From a virus: DNA of 64,000 nt. The position numbers and the translations under genes are program-made. This document shows positions 34,754-42,746 of the stretch, one piece after another. Every line of letters starts with the position of its first letter. The first letter of the stretch is position 1. The stretch is taken from positions 1-64,000 of the IMG/VR virus record IMGVR_UViG_3300009159_000072, one strand, 5' to 3'. The notes beneath the pieces were generated by a model that was not told the DNA's origin, did no database searches, and was given only the letters and a program-made list of their open reading frames with translations.

Positions 34754-36462
34754 TTTTTTTCAAGTCTATTAAATTTAAAAACTTTATCTCAACTGGAAAT
34801 TATTGGACACAAATTAATTTTGATAGGTCTAACAATACTTTGGTTGTAGGTACAAATGGTGCAGGCAAATCCACTATGTTGGATGCTTTGTGCTTTGTGC
34901 TTTTCGGTAAAGCATTTCGTAATATCAATAAACCACAGTTGGTCAATAGTATCAATCAAAAAGATTGTGTGGTTGAAATTGAACTTTCCATAGGTACAAA
35001 ACAGTATAGAGTTGTACGTGGGATAAAACCAAATATTTTTGAAATTTATTTGGATGGTGAACTCTTGAATCAAGATGCGGCTAATAAAGATTATCAGGAA
35101 CATCTTGAAAAATTTATACTGAAACTTAATTACAAGTCATTTACACAAATTGTAATTCTTGGTTCAGCCTCTTTCACACCCTTTATGCAATTGTCTACCT
35201 CAGACCGAAGAGCTATCATTGAGGACTTATTAGACATTCAGATTTTTTCTACAATGAATAGTGTTCTTCGAGATAAATTAATGTTGAACAAAGAATCTAT
35301 TGTATCCAATAAGACTCAATATGAGTTGGTGGAAACAAAACATGGAATGCAGGACAATCATATCACTACATTAAAACAGAATAATGATGATATGATTTTA
35401 GTTAAACAGAATGAGATTACCAACACACTTACTCATATTGAAACTACACAAAAGAATATTGATGCACTAAATGAAGAAGTTGCAACTTTACAATCATCTA
35501 TTGATGACACTGGTTTGGTTGATGGTAAAATTAAAAAGTTAAATCAACTTGAAACTCAAATTGAAAGCAATCTATCCAAGTATAAAAAAGACTTGAAATT
35601 CTTTCAACACAGTGATGATTGTCCTACTTGCCATCAAAGTATACCTCAAGATTTTAAGCAACAACAAATTACCGACCTGAATGGAAAGATTACAGATAGA
35701 GAAACCGGACTAACCAATATTGAAAAACTGATTTTAGAACAAAATTCTCGAATCAATGAAATTCAATCCATTACCAAAAAAATTCAATTGAGACAGGTCA
35801 ACGTTGCTTCAAACAACATGTCTATTGTTGAATCAAACAAGTATATTGGAAAATTACAACAAGACATAAAACAATTGTCAGAAACCAAGGAAGACTTGTT
35901 TCTGGAAACTGGTAAACTTCTCGCATTGAAAACACAATTACAAGAGTTAGAAGCCAGTAAAAAAGAATTGATAGAAGAGAAGACATATTTGGATGCGGCC
36001 TCGTTGTTACTAAAAGATACAGGCATCAAAACAAAAATCATCAAACAATATTTGCCAATTATCAATAAGTTGGTAAATAAGTATCTAGCCTCTTTGGATT
36101 TCTTTGTTAACTTTAACCTTGATGAATCATTTAAAGAAACTATCAAGTCTCGTCACCGTGATGAGTTTAGCTATGCATCTTTCAGTGAAGGTGAAAAGCA
36201 ACGTATTGATATGGCTCTGATGTTAACTTGGCGTGCTGTTGCTAAACTGAAGAACTCCACAAATACAAACCTTCTTATTTTGGATGAGGTGTTTGATTCG
36301 TCACTAGATAATAATGGTACAGAATATTTAATGAGCATTTTACAGATGCTAGAAGATGTTAACTTGTTTGTCATTTCACACAAAGGTGATATTTTACAAG
36401 ATAAATTTAGGTCTGTATTACGTTTTGAAAAAGTTAATAATTTTAGTAGGATAGCAACATGA
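34750..36462 (+). CDS. 46: Recombination ATPase subunit gp46 (Rad50-like)
   Basis: 570 residues; T4 gp46 has 560. Walker A GTNGAGKST is near residue 35, the long coiled coil spans ~180-420, and the zinc hook is CPTC at ~291-294. The signature FSEGEKQRIDMALML and Walker B LLILDEVFDS lie near the C-terminus. It forms the end-resection complex with gp47. All ABC-type residues are intact. Confidence 0.96.
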   Translation: MIFFKSIKFKNFISTGNYWTQINFDRSNNTLVVGTNGAGKSTMLDALCFVLFGKAFRNINKPQLVNSINQKDCVVEIELSIGTKQYRVVRGIKPNIFEIYLDGELLNQDAANKDYQEHLEKFILKLNYKSFTQIVILGSASFTPFMQLSTSDRRAIIEDLLDIQIFSTMNSVLRDKLMLNKESIVSNKTQYELVETKHGMQDNHITTLKQNNDDMILVKQNEITNTLTHIETTQKNIDALNEEVATLQSSIDDTGLVDGKIKKLNQLETQIESNLSKYKKDLKFFQHSDDCPTCHQSIPQDFKQQQITDLNGKITDRETGLTNIEKLILEQNSRINEIQSITKKIQLRQVNVASNNMSIVESNKYIGKLQQDIKQLSETKEDLFLETGKLLALKTQLQELEASKKELIEEKTYLDAASLLLKDTGIKTKIIKQYLPIINKLVNKYLASLDFFVNFNLDESFKETIKSRHRDEFSYASFSEGEKQRIDMALMLTWRAVAKLKNSTNTNLLILDEVFDSSLDNNGTEYLMSILQMLEDVNLFVISHKGDILQDKFRSVLRFEKVNNFSRIAT

Positions 36463-36659
36463 CACAAAAATATGATGAAGACCTAATTCCATTGCAGTCT
36501 CATTTTGAAGGTAGTAAAATGGCAACTGTTTACCTCAAGGGTGATGAAGAGTATATTGTTTTGTTATCAGATGAAGACACTGGTTTTAGAGACAAACAAT
36601 TTTTTGAAACTGAAGTTAAGGCGGAAGATTACGCTGAAAATTGGGTACTAGGAGTATAA
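36459..36659 (+). CDS. Small acidic hypothetical protein
   Basis: 66 residues, overlapping gene 46 by four bases and ending one base before the deformylase gene. It reads as one small alpha/beta domain (MATVYLKGDEEYIVLLSDED, then KAEDYAENWVLG). No family recognised. The tight spacing supports a real gene. Confidence 0.65.
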   Translation: MTQKYDEDLIPLQSHFEGSKMATVYLKGDEEYIVLLSDEDTGFRDKQFFETEVKAEDYAENWVLGV

Positions 36660-36660
36660 T

Positions 36661-37230
36661 ATGAGTGAATATTTAACAATCAACACCTCGCCTGAGAAGG
36701 TCAAAAAAGAATTGGTGCCATATGAAGTATATGCTGATGGTAGTCCATCACTGTCTTTTAAGCCTGCCGAAATTCCAATGGAAGACATTAAGAATCCGCA
36801 GATGCAGGAGATGATTGAACGATTGAAATTGACAATGAAAGTCTATAATGGTTTAGGACTATCTGCTACACAGTGTGGTATGAATGCACGTTTATTCGTT
36901 ATGGGTTCTGATGTATTTCAAATGGTCTGTATCAATCCAAAAATTGTAAAAACATTTGGTGATATGGAACGATTGAAAGAAGGTTGCTTGTCTTTTCCAG
37001 GTATGTACTTGTCGATTCCACGATTCAAAAAGATTGCCGTAGAATTCCAGAACCAAGAAGGCAAGACTATTACTACCGAACTTGAAGGCATTTCTGCTCA
37101 AGTTTACCAGCATGAGCTTGACCATATGAACGGCGTGTGTTATACTAAGCATGTTGGACCTTTAGCTATAAAGATGGCTAAACAGAAACGAGCAAAACTG
37201 ATTAAGAAAATTAACGGAGCTACACGATGA
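36661..37230 (+). CDS. def: Peptide deformylase
   Basis: 189 residues. It removes formyl groups from nascent proteins with a divalent metal (usually Fe). All three motifs are present: GLGLSATQCG, EGCLSFPG (Cys ligand) and QHELDH (two His ligands plus catalytic Glu). About 30 residues precede the usual catalytic core. Phage deformylases, known from marine T4-like phages, are thought to keep up with heavy late translation. It overlaps the next gene by four bases. Confidence 0.95.
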   Translation: MSEYLTINTSPEKVKKELVPYEVYADGSPSLSFKPAEIPMEDIKNPQMQEMIERLKLTMKVYNGLGLSATQCGMNARLFVMGSDVFQMVCINPKIVKTFGDMERLKEGCLSFPGMYLSIPRFKKIAVEFQNQEGKTITTELEGISAQVYQHELDHMNGVCYTKHVGPLAIKMAKQKRAKLIKKINGATR

Positions 37231-38570
37231 CTATAGATGATTCAAATTGGACAGATGATATTAAAAAACAATGGAGTGATTGGTCAGACGCCAATCCAGT
37301 AGATTCGTTTCGTGATGTAGATTATGATGAATTGAAATCTCGTGTCATTACCGAACTCAGTTATGTTTCACAGATGGATGTCAAAGAGTATACTTTGTAT
37401 CAGAAGTGGTGTGAAGTGCATGAGAAGTTTCCTACACAAAAAATCTCAACTCTTTTCGGTGATGAAGTCAGTCTACTTGATCCAGAACAAGGTGAATTGA
37501 TTGACTCTATCAAAAATAATATCTGGATTCCAGAAAAACCTGAAGACTACCTAAAACTTGAACCTGTACTAGAGTACACTGATGATTCTGGTGAGTTTTT
37601 CACAACAGGGGTTGACGGTACACAAATCACCAATTTGAAGAAACGTAGTAAGTCTTTACCTAAGACTTGTAACACCGCACGTACATTCATCTCCTCAATG
37701 AAGAACAATTCAAATATTGGTCGCAATCTTAACTTCATGATAAAAGATTCGGTGACAAATAAATATCTCGGTATAATTTGTATCTCTTCTGACTTTCTTG
37801 ACTTAACACCACGTGATAGTTACATTGGCTGGCCACGTGATGTTAAGACACAGGGTAGAATGATTAATCACACCGCAATCGGCTCAACGATTGTTCCTTT
37901 CCAACCCCTTGGTTTCAACTATGTTGGTGGTAAGTTGCTTTCTCTACTTTGTCTATCTGATGATGTGCAAAATCTTTGGAAAAAATTATATGGTGATACC
38001 CTCGTTGCTGTGACTACAACTTCACTTTATGGTAAAACAAAAGCTGGCGGGTTATCTCAGTATGATAATTTGGATCACTGGAAACCAATGGGGTTTACTT
38101 CTGGTTCGGTTTCGTTTGAACCAGCTAAAAGAACTCGTAAAGACATTGAAGCATGGTTGAAAAAGAATCATACTCAAAAATATTTTGAATGGTACGTTGC
38201 AACGAATCCTGCTGGTCAACCATTCAAACGTGACCACAAGAATCGTTCATTGAACTTCACGTATGGCAAGATGGCTGTACCAAAAGAGTTGATTCGTTCC
38301 GAACATGCCCGTGGTATCTATTTCAGTCCTTTGTATGATAACTCTCGTGAATTCTTGAGGAAAGAAATTGGTGAGGACCAACTGGTCAAATCATTTGATA
38401 CTAGTACTGAAGCATTAGTAAAAATCTGGAAAGAAAAACATGCCAAAGGTCGTATCAAACAACTAATGAAAAAGAATACAGTTTCCTATGAAACTCTTTT
38501 CTATGATGATTTGATATACATGAACTGGGAAGAAACTAAAACTAAATACCTCAGTCAGGTTGGTCGGTAA
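37227..38570 (+). CDS. DruA-like (DUF4338-like) protein
   Basis: 447 residues. The middle (~165-300) follows the DUF4338 pattern: GRNLNFMI, YLGIICISSD, RDSYIGW, a conserved block ending GGKLLSLLCLS, then LWKKLYGDTLVAVTTTSLYG and WKPMGFTSG. DUF4338 is the domain of DruA in the Druantia anti-phage system and also occurs in phages and mobile elements; its biochemical activity is unsettled. The flanks (residues 1-160 and 310-447) are unlike bacterial DruA as far as I can tell. It closes the recombination operon and is followed by a terminator. Family call is from memory of the pattern, not a search. Confidence 0.65.
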   Translation: MTIDDSNWTDDIKKQWSDWSDANPVDSFRDVDYDELKSRVITELSYVSQMDVKEYTLYQKWCEVHEKFPTQKISTLFGDEVSLLDPEQGELIDSIKNNIWIPEKPEDYLKLEPVLEYTDDSGEFFTTGVDGTQITNLKKRSKSLPKTCNTARTFISSMKNNSNIGRNLNFMIKDSVTNKYLGIICISSDFLDLTPRDSYIGWPRDVKTQGRMINHTAIGSTIVPFQPLGFNYVGGKLLSLLCLSDDVQNLWKKLYGDTLVAVTTTSLYGKTKAGGLSQYDNLDHWKPMGFTSGSVSFEPAKRTRKDIEAWLKKNHTQKYFEWYVATNPAGQPFKRDHKNRSLNFTYGKMAVPKELIRSEHARGIYFSPLYDNSREFLRKEIGEDQLVKSFDTSTEALVKIWKEKHAKGRIKQLMKKNTVSYETLFYDDLIYMNWEETKTKYLSQVGR

Positions 38571-38595
38571 ACAACCAGTTTTCTGGTTGTTTTTT
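38570..38595 (+). terminator. Rho-independent terminator
   Basis: A perfect 8-9 bp stem (ACAACCAG with CTGGTTGT, loop TTTT) and a T-run end the uvsY-to-DruA-like operon. Confidence 0.92.
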
Positions 38596-38615
38596 ACAAA
38601 AAAAGCCTATATAAT
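38587..38615 (+). promoter_or_regulatory. Candidate promoter for a small RNA
   Basis: TATAAT at 38610-38615 is exact. The -35 (TTGTTT at 38587-38592, 17-base spacer) is weak and overlaps the terminator stem. Predicted +1 is near 38622. Confidence 0.5.
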
Positions 38616-38621
38616 AGTATC

Positions 38622-38728
38622 ACTGCGGTTTTCCGTGAAACGTGTCTCCCAAGACAAAAGTTGGTTAAACTCCATAAAGCCGCTCCAAATTTGAAGCCTG
38701 TTGTATTTTTACGACAGGCTATTTTTTT
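38622..38728 (+). ncRNA. Candidate ~107-nt small RNA
   Basis: The 38596-38730 gap has no credible coding region. A -10 TATAAT lies just upstream and an intrinsic terminator ends it. A long-range stem closes most of it: GCGGTTT (38625-38631) with AAGCCGC (38677-38683). Inside are small hairpins, CGT-GAA-ACG and GTCT-CCCA-AGAC. Position immediately before the early promoter of the next gene resembles stable small RNAs of T-even phages, but no known RNA family is recognised. Confidence 0.5.
38695..38728 (+). terminator. Rho-independent terminator
   Basis: A 10-bp stem (38695-38704 with 38711-38720, one T-G pair, loop ATTTTT) followed by ATTTTTTT, just upstream of a consensus promoter. Confidence 0.9.
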
Positions 38729-38730
38729 GC

Positions 38731-38758
38731 TTGACATAAGTTATGGACCGTGTATAAT
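38731..38758 (+). promoter_or_regulatory. Consensus host-type promoter
   Basis: TTGACA (38731-38736), 16-base spacer, TATAAT (38753-38758). Both hexamers are perfect. It drives the VWA/zincin gene, probably early. Confidence 0.9.
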
Positions 38759-38782
38759 TCATCCATACGTTAAGGAATTCAG

Positions 38783-41053
38783 ATGCAATTCACTCAAGAA
38801 TCTAAGTCACAATTAGCCAAACTAATGGCTACCGAAAATCTCCGTGTTGAACATGCCAACGTTCAAACGGCTATGTTTAATCTCAAAACCCGGACACTGA
38901 TCTTGCCAATTTGGAAAGATATGTCAGGCGAACTTTATGACCTTTTAACAGGACATGAGGTTGGTCACGCATTGGAAACTCCAGAAGAAGGCTGGCACAA
39001 TGCTGTTATTGGTTCTGGAAAATACAATAAAAACTTCAAGCACTTTTTAAATGTGGTAGAAGACTGCCGTATTGAAAAGAAAATGAAACGCCGTTATCCA
39101 GGTCTACGTCCTTCTTTTGTGAAGGCTTATGGACAATTAATTGAACGTGATTTTTTTGGTATAAAAAACCGTAATATTAATTCAATGTCATTTATTGACC
39201 GTTTAAATCTTCATACAAAAGGCGGTGTTGCTTTGAATATAAGTTTCACTGATGAAGAACAGAAAATGGTTTCTGATGTAGAAACTTGTGAAACATGGGA
39301 TGACGTTTTGCGAGTAACAGAAACTGTTTATGGTTATTCTAAACAAGAACAAGAAGAACAATTCAAACTAGCCAATCTCAATTCTATTGATGAAGATGAT
39401 TCTGAATATGAATATGAGGATAGTGATTACGATGAAACCGATGGTTCAGATTCAAACTCCGATGAAACTGGTGATTCAGATTCAGATTCAAACTCCGATG
39501 AAACCGATGGTCCAGATTCAAACTCCGATGAAACCGATGGTCCAGATTCAAACTCCGATGAAACTGGTAATCGTTTAGAACGGTTTAAAGATTCTAAACC
39601 AATGAATTCTGTTAGTGATTTTGAACCAATATGCGAAACTGATGAAACATTCCGCAGAAATGAAAATAAATTATTGGATGAAAAAAGTCGCCCATATGTT
39701 TATGTTACTCTACCAAAACCAATTATGTCCGAAATTCTGACACCATATAAACGTGTACATGAATTGATGGAAGAATACTGGTTCGGTCAAGCATTCATTT
39801 CAAAAGAATTGCAACAAAGACTGTATAATGAATTCAAACAAAAGAATGACCGTTATATTGGCTTACTGGCTAAAGAATTTGAAATGCGTAAAGCCGCTTC
39901 TAAATTCTCAAAACAAAAAATTTCTGAAACTGGTGATATTGATGTTTCTCGCATCTACAAATACCAAGTTGATGACAATATTTTCCGTAAGATTAACCGT
40001 GTTCCAAAAGGTAAATCTCATGGACTAGTTTTATTGTTTGATCGTTCAGGTTCAATGCATTATAATATGGAAAGTACGATTGAGCAATTCTTGATTCTTT
40101 CTTTGTTTTGCCGTAAAGTAAATATTCCTTTCGTGGTGTATGGTTTTGGTAATAATACTGATGGATTTGCTCTTGACCATGGCCGTCCTAGTGGAAATTG
40201 CTTTGATGAGAAAATTGGTTCATTGAATATGCCAAGCGTTTATTTGCGTGAATATCTTAATTCTAAAATGTCTGTGAGTGAATTCACTCGTTGCGTTAAA
40301 AATTTGGTATGTCTTGGAGAATCATTTGCTCCAAAAGGTCATCGCAAATTATTTCCTCCTCGTTCAGAGAATTTGTCATGTACACCAATGATTGAATCAA
40401 TCGTTGCATTGAAACCTCTCACAGAAGAATTCCGTAAAAATAATAATCTTGATATTGTTAATATGGTACTATTACATGATGGTGATGCTGACAATATAAG
40501 TTCTTATTACAATCATAAAGGAAGTATTTCGAGTTTTTATCTAGAAACCAGTAATGTAATTTTGCGTGATGAAAAAACCAAATTTGAAACTAAGTTGAAT
40601 TATCTAGATGGTGATTCTGGTGTACGTGAAGGTGTTTTTAATTGGTACCAGAAAACAACAGGTGCTAAAATTATTGGCTTCTTCATTAATGGTGGAACAA
40701 GTGGTCAAGTGAAGAATAGCATACTTCGCCGATACCACGATAAAAATGGTAAAACTATTTTTGAAAATACTGAAAAACTTGAGAAGTACCGTCAAAGTTA
40801 CGAACAAGAAATAATTGTAAAAAATTTAGTTAAAACTATGAAAGAAGAACGATTCTTAGAATCAAATAACCGTGGTTATAAAAAGTTCTTTTTGATACCT
40901 GGTGGTTCTGACCTTGATACGGTGAACGATAACCTTCAAATTGAAGGTAATGTTACAGCTTTAAAGCTAAAGAATGCATTTATCAAAATGAATAAGAAAC
41001 GTCAAGTTTCTCGTGTTTTGGTAAACCGCTTCATTGGCGAAATCGCTGTATGA
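38783..41053 (+). CDS. VWA-domain protein with HEVGH zincin-like motif (CobT-like)
   Basis: 756 residues in three parts. The N-terminal ~200 residues carry HEVGH (58-62), the zinc/catalytic motif of metallopeptidases, followed by a downstream EDCRIEKKM segment that could supply the third ligand. A very acidic Asp/Ser/Glu linker (~203-267) has tandem repeats. The C-terminal ~340 residues are a von Willebrand A domain with MIDAS motif DRSGSM at 420. The acidic linker plus VWA layout resembles CobT, the partner of the AAA+ CobS in cobaltochelatase. The next gene is CobS/MoxR-like. No CobN-like subunit is seen, so a chelatase is not implied; a remodelling or proteolytic pair is as likely. Confidence 0.8.
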   Translation: MQFTQESKSQLAKLMATENLRVEHANVQTAMFNLKTRTLILPIWKDMSGELYDLLTGHEVGHALETPEEGWHNAVIGSGKYNKNFKHFLNVVEDCRIEKKMKRRYPGLRPSFVKAYGQLIERDFFGIKNRNINSMSFIDRLNLHTKGGVALNISFTDEEQKMVSDVETCETWDDVLRVTETVYGYSKQEQEEQFKLANLNSIDEDDSEYEYEDSDYDETDGSDSNSDETGDSDSDSNSDETDGPDSNSDETDGPDSNSDETGNRLERFKDSKPMNSVSDFEPICETDETFRRNENKLLDEKSRPYVYVTLPKPIMSEILTPYKRVHELMEEYWFGQAFISKELQQRLYNEFKQKNDRYIGLLAKEFEMRKAASKFSKQKISETGDIDVSRIYKYQVDDNIFRKINRVPKGKSHGLVLLFDRSGSMHYNMESTIEQFLILSLFCRKVNIPFVVYGFGNNTDGFALDHGRPSGNCFDEKIGSLNMPSVYLREYLNSKMSVSEFTRCVKNLVCLGESFAPKGHRKLFPPRSENLSCTPMIESIVALKPLTEEFRKNNNLDIVNMVLLHDGDADNISSYYNHKGSISSFYLETSNVILRDEKTKFETKLNYLDGDSGVREGVFNWYQKTTGAKIIGFFINGGTSGQVKNSILRRYHDKNGKTIFENTEKLEKYRQSYEQEIIVKNLVKTMKEERFLESNNRGYKKFFLIPGGSDLDTVNDNLQIEGNVTALKLKNAFIKMNKKRQVSRVLVNRFIGEIAV
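39445..39567 (+). repeat. 30-bp coding minisatellite (Asp/Ser-rich)
   Basis: Four units of about 30 bases at 39445, 39481, 39511 and 39541, with a six-base insertion after the first, encode SDSNSDETDG-type decapeptides in the acidic linker. Units 39481-39510 and 39511-39540 differ at only one or two positions. Confidence 0.85.
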
Positions 41054-41070
41054 TTTTTACAACACCATGC

Positions 41071-41099
41071 TTGACAGTGTGGTGCATTTGATGTATAAT
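41071..41099 (+). promoter_or_regulatory. Consensus host-type promoter
   Basis: TTGACA (41071-41076), 17-base spacer, TATAAT (41094-41099), all consensus, 36 bases before the AAA+ gene. Its own promoter suggests it is needed in excess of the VWA partner. Confidence 0.92.
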
Positions 41100-41134
41100 T
41101 GGTTTTATTGATTTGATTAATTGGAGTTTTTATT

Positions 41135-42301
41135 ATGCGTACAGTTCAGACTGACAAGCGTGAGAAGTTTTTGTCCCTTGCCGCCGCTACCGGTAAAACC
41201 GTTTTAACATTGCAGGATATTGAAAATATTTGCAGTGAAAATGATGTTAAGAAACCACAATGGTTTATGAAAGACTTGGCTAATCGTGCTGGTCGAGGTT
41301 TGTATAAAGTTCCCAATGCTACAATTTCCATGGCTACTGTTATTTCTATGAAAAAACCAGAACCAGAATTTGATTCTAAAAAACGAATTACTAATATCGT
41401 TACTGATCTTGAAACTGAAAATTTGGTTCCACAAGTTTATAAGAATTATGTTCCTTTCGGTAACTATGATGACTTAGTTGCTATTGTTCAAAGTAACCAA
41501 TTCTTTCCTATTTTTATTACAGGTCAATCTGGCAACGGCAAAACAATGTCTATTGAACAAGCCTGTGCAAAAACAAAACGTAAATTTATTTGCGTTTCAA
41601 TGACACCTGATACCGATGAATCTGATTTGCTCGGTAATTATGTACTTATCAACGGTCAAATGGAATGGCGTGATGGTCCAGTTACTGTTGCGGCTCGCCA
41701 AGGTGCAGTTTTGTGTATTGATGAGATTGATTATGGTGCTCAAAACTTAGCTTGTTTGCAACGTGTACTTGAAGGCAAACCATTCTTGTTGAAAAAGAAA
41801 AACGAATTGGTATCACCGGCTGAAGGTTTTACCATTGTAGCCACTGCCAATACAAAAGGTAAAGGTTCAGAAGATGGTCGATTTATGTTCACCAATGTTT
41901 TGAATGAAGCCTTCTTGGAACGTTTCTTGAATACATATGAACAAGAATATCCTCCTGTTGCGATTGAAAAGAAAATTATTCGTAAAGAAATGAAATCTTT
42001 TGGTCGTGAAGATGATTCGTTTGCCGATAAACTTGTTATCTGGGCAGATACAATTCGTAAAACTTTTGAAGAAGGTGGTGTGGATGAAATCATCTCTACT
42101 CGCCGTCTGGTTCACATTTGTAAAACCTATGGCATCTATGGTGATCGAATGAAGGCAATTTCACTTTGTTTGAATCGTTTTGATACCGATACCAAAATTT
42201 CGTTCCTTGACTTGTATTCTAAACTAGATGCTGATGTTAAGAAAGAAGAAATCCCAGTGAGTACTGTAACTAATCCTTACATGGAAGAAGTTCCCTTTTA
42301 A
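41135..42301 (+). CDS. cobS-like: MoxR/CobS-like AAA+ ATPase
   Basis: 388 residues. An N-terminal ~100-residue region is followed by an AAA+ core with Walker A GQSGNGKT (130-137), Walker B VLCIDEID (D196, E197), sensor-1-type IVATANT, and an Arg-finger region near NEAFLERFLNT. The family contains CobS and MoxR chaperones, which act on VWA-domain partners. CobS-like ATPases are frequent in T4-like phages of aquatic hosts, usually without a VWA partner being discussed. Here the partner is adjacent. The N-terminus (LQDIENICSEN, KPQWFMKDLANRAGRGLYKV) looks like a winged-helix-type segment. Confidence 0.88.
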   Translation: MRTVQTDKREKFLSLAAATGKTVLTLQDIENICSENDVKKPQWFMKDLANRAGRGLYKVPNATISMATVISMKKPEPEFDSKKRITNIVTDLETENLVPQVYKNYVPFGNYDDLVAIVQSNQFFPIFITGQSGNGKTMSIEQACAKTKRKFICVSMTPDTDESDLLGNYVLINGQMEWRDGPVTVAARQGAVLCIDEIDYGAQNLACLQRVLEGKPFLLKKKNELVSPAEGFTIVATANTKGKGSEDGRFMFTNVLNEAFLERFLNTYEQEYPPVAIEKKIIRKEMKSFGREDDSFADKLVIWADTIRKTFEEGGVDEIISTRRLVHICKTYGIYGDRMKAISLCLNRFDTDTKISFLDLYSKLDADVKKEEIPVSTVTNPYMEEVPF

Positions 42302-42315
42302 ACGTCATCTTTGCC

Positions 42316-42342
42316 TACAGGATGGTTGCTAATCATCCTGTA
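42316..42342 (+). promoter_or_regulatory. Perfect inverted repeat, operator candidate
   Basis: TACAGGATG (42316-42324) and CATCCTGTA (42334-42342) surround nine bases holding most of the -35 TTGCTA. It has no T-run, so it is a poor terminator. Binding by the downstream winged-helix protein is a guess. Confidence 0.5.
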
Positions 42343-42354
42343 TTCTGTTATACT
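42326..42354 (+). promoter_or_regulatory. Host-type promoter for the small HTH gene
   Basis: TTGCTA (42326-42331), 17-base spacer, TATACT (42349-42354). The -35 sits inside the inverted repeat. An in-frame ATG at 42361 lies at the expected +1. Confidence 0.65.
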
Positions 42355-42420
42355 CCGAATATGAGAAATGAATCACCTCTCATATATTTTTTCAAGTGTG
42401 ATTTTTATTATGGAGCTATT

Positions 42421-42678
42421 ATGGCTAAACTGACTGCTAAACAAAAAATGCTTGCTACTTTGAGCAAGAAAACAGGATACAACACCTTTACTGTTGCTCA
42501 AGGACGTGTTCGATTTGGTGTTACCAATGTTGCCGCACGTATTAATGAGTTGCGTAATGACGGTTATTCCATCTACACCAACACCCGCAAACTGGCTGAT
42601 GGTCGTAAAATTTCCTTCTATCGCATGGGCAAACCAACAAAGACCATGGCGAAACAAGGTTATCGCACATTCGCCTAA
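42421..42678 (+). CDS. Small winged-helix DNA-binding protein
   Basis: 85 residues. A helical start (TAKQKMLATLSKKTGYNTFTVAQG) leads into a helix-turn-helix with the pattern VTNVAARINELRNDGYSIYTN and a beta wing (KISFYRMG), as in the phage HTH_39-type domains. ATG 42421 is chosen because TATGGAG lies 7 bases upstream; an in-frame ATG at 42361 would add 20 residues. It may bind the inverted repeat in its own promoter. A terminator follows. Confidence 0.78.
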   Translation: MAKLTAKQKMLATLSKKTGYNTFTVAQGRVRFGVTNVAARINELRNDGYSIYTNTRKLADGRKISFYRMGKPTKTMAKQGYRTFA

Positions 42679-42697
42679 AATTTAGGTGAATCCTAAT

Positions 42698-42735
42698 GAG
42701 GGTGTGATATATACTTGTATCACTCCCTCTTTTTT
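42698..42735 (+). terminator. Rho-independent terminator
   Basis: Stem GAGGG-T-GTGATA with TATCAC-T-CCCTC (one T-T mismatch), loop TATACTTG, then six T residues. It separates the HTH gene from the glycosyltransferase operon. Confidence 0.85.
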
Positions 42736-42746
42736 ATGGATACATT

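Noticed and set aside
38635-38694. 19-codon GTG frame in the candidate small RNA
   Set aside because: No ribosome site and no conservation argument; the interval looks structural, not coding.
38783-42301. Complete cobaltochelatase (CobNST)
   Set aside because: Only CobS/CobT-like parts are present; no CobN-like large subunit in the window, and the HEVGH head is not typical of CobT.
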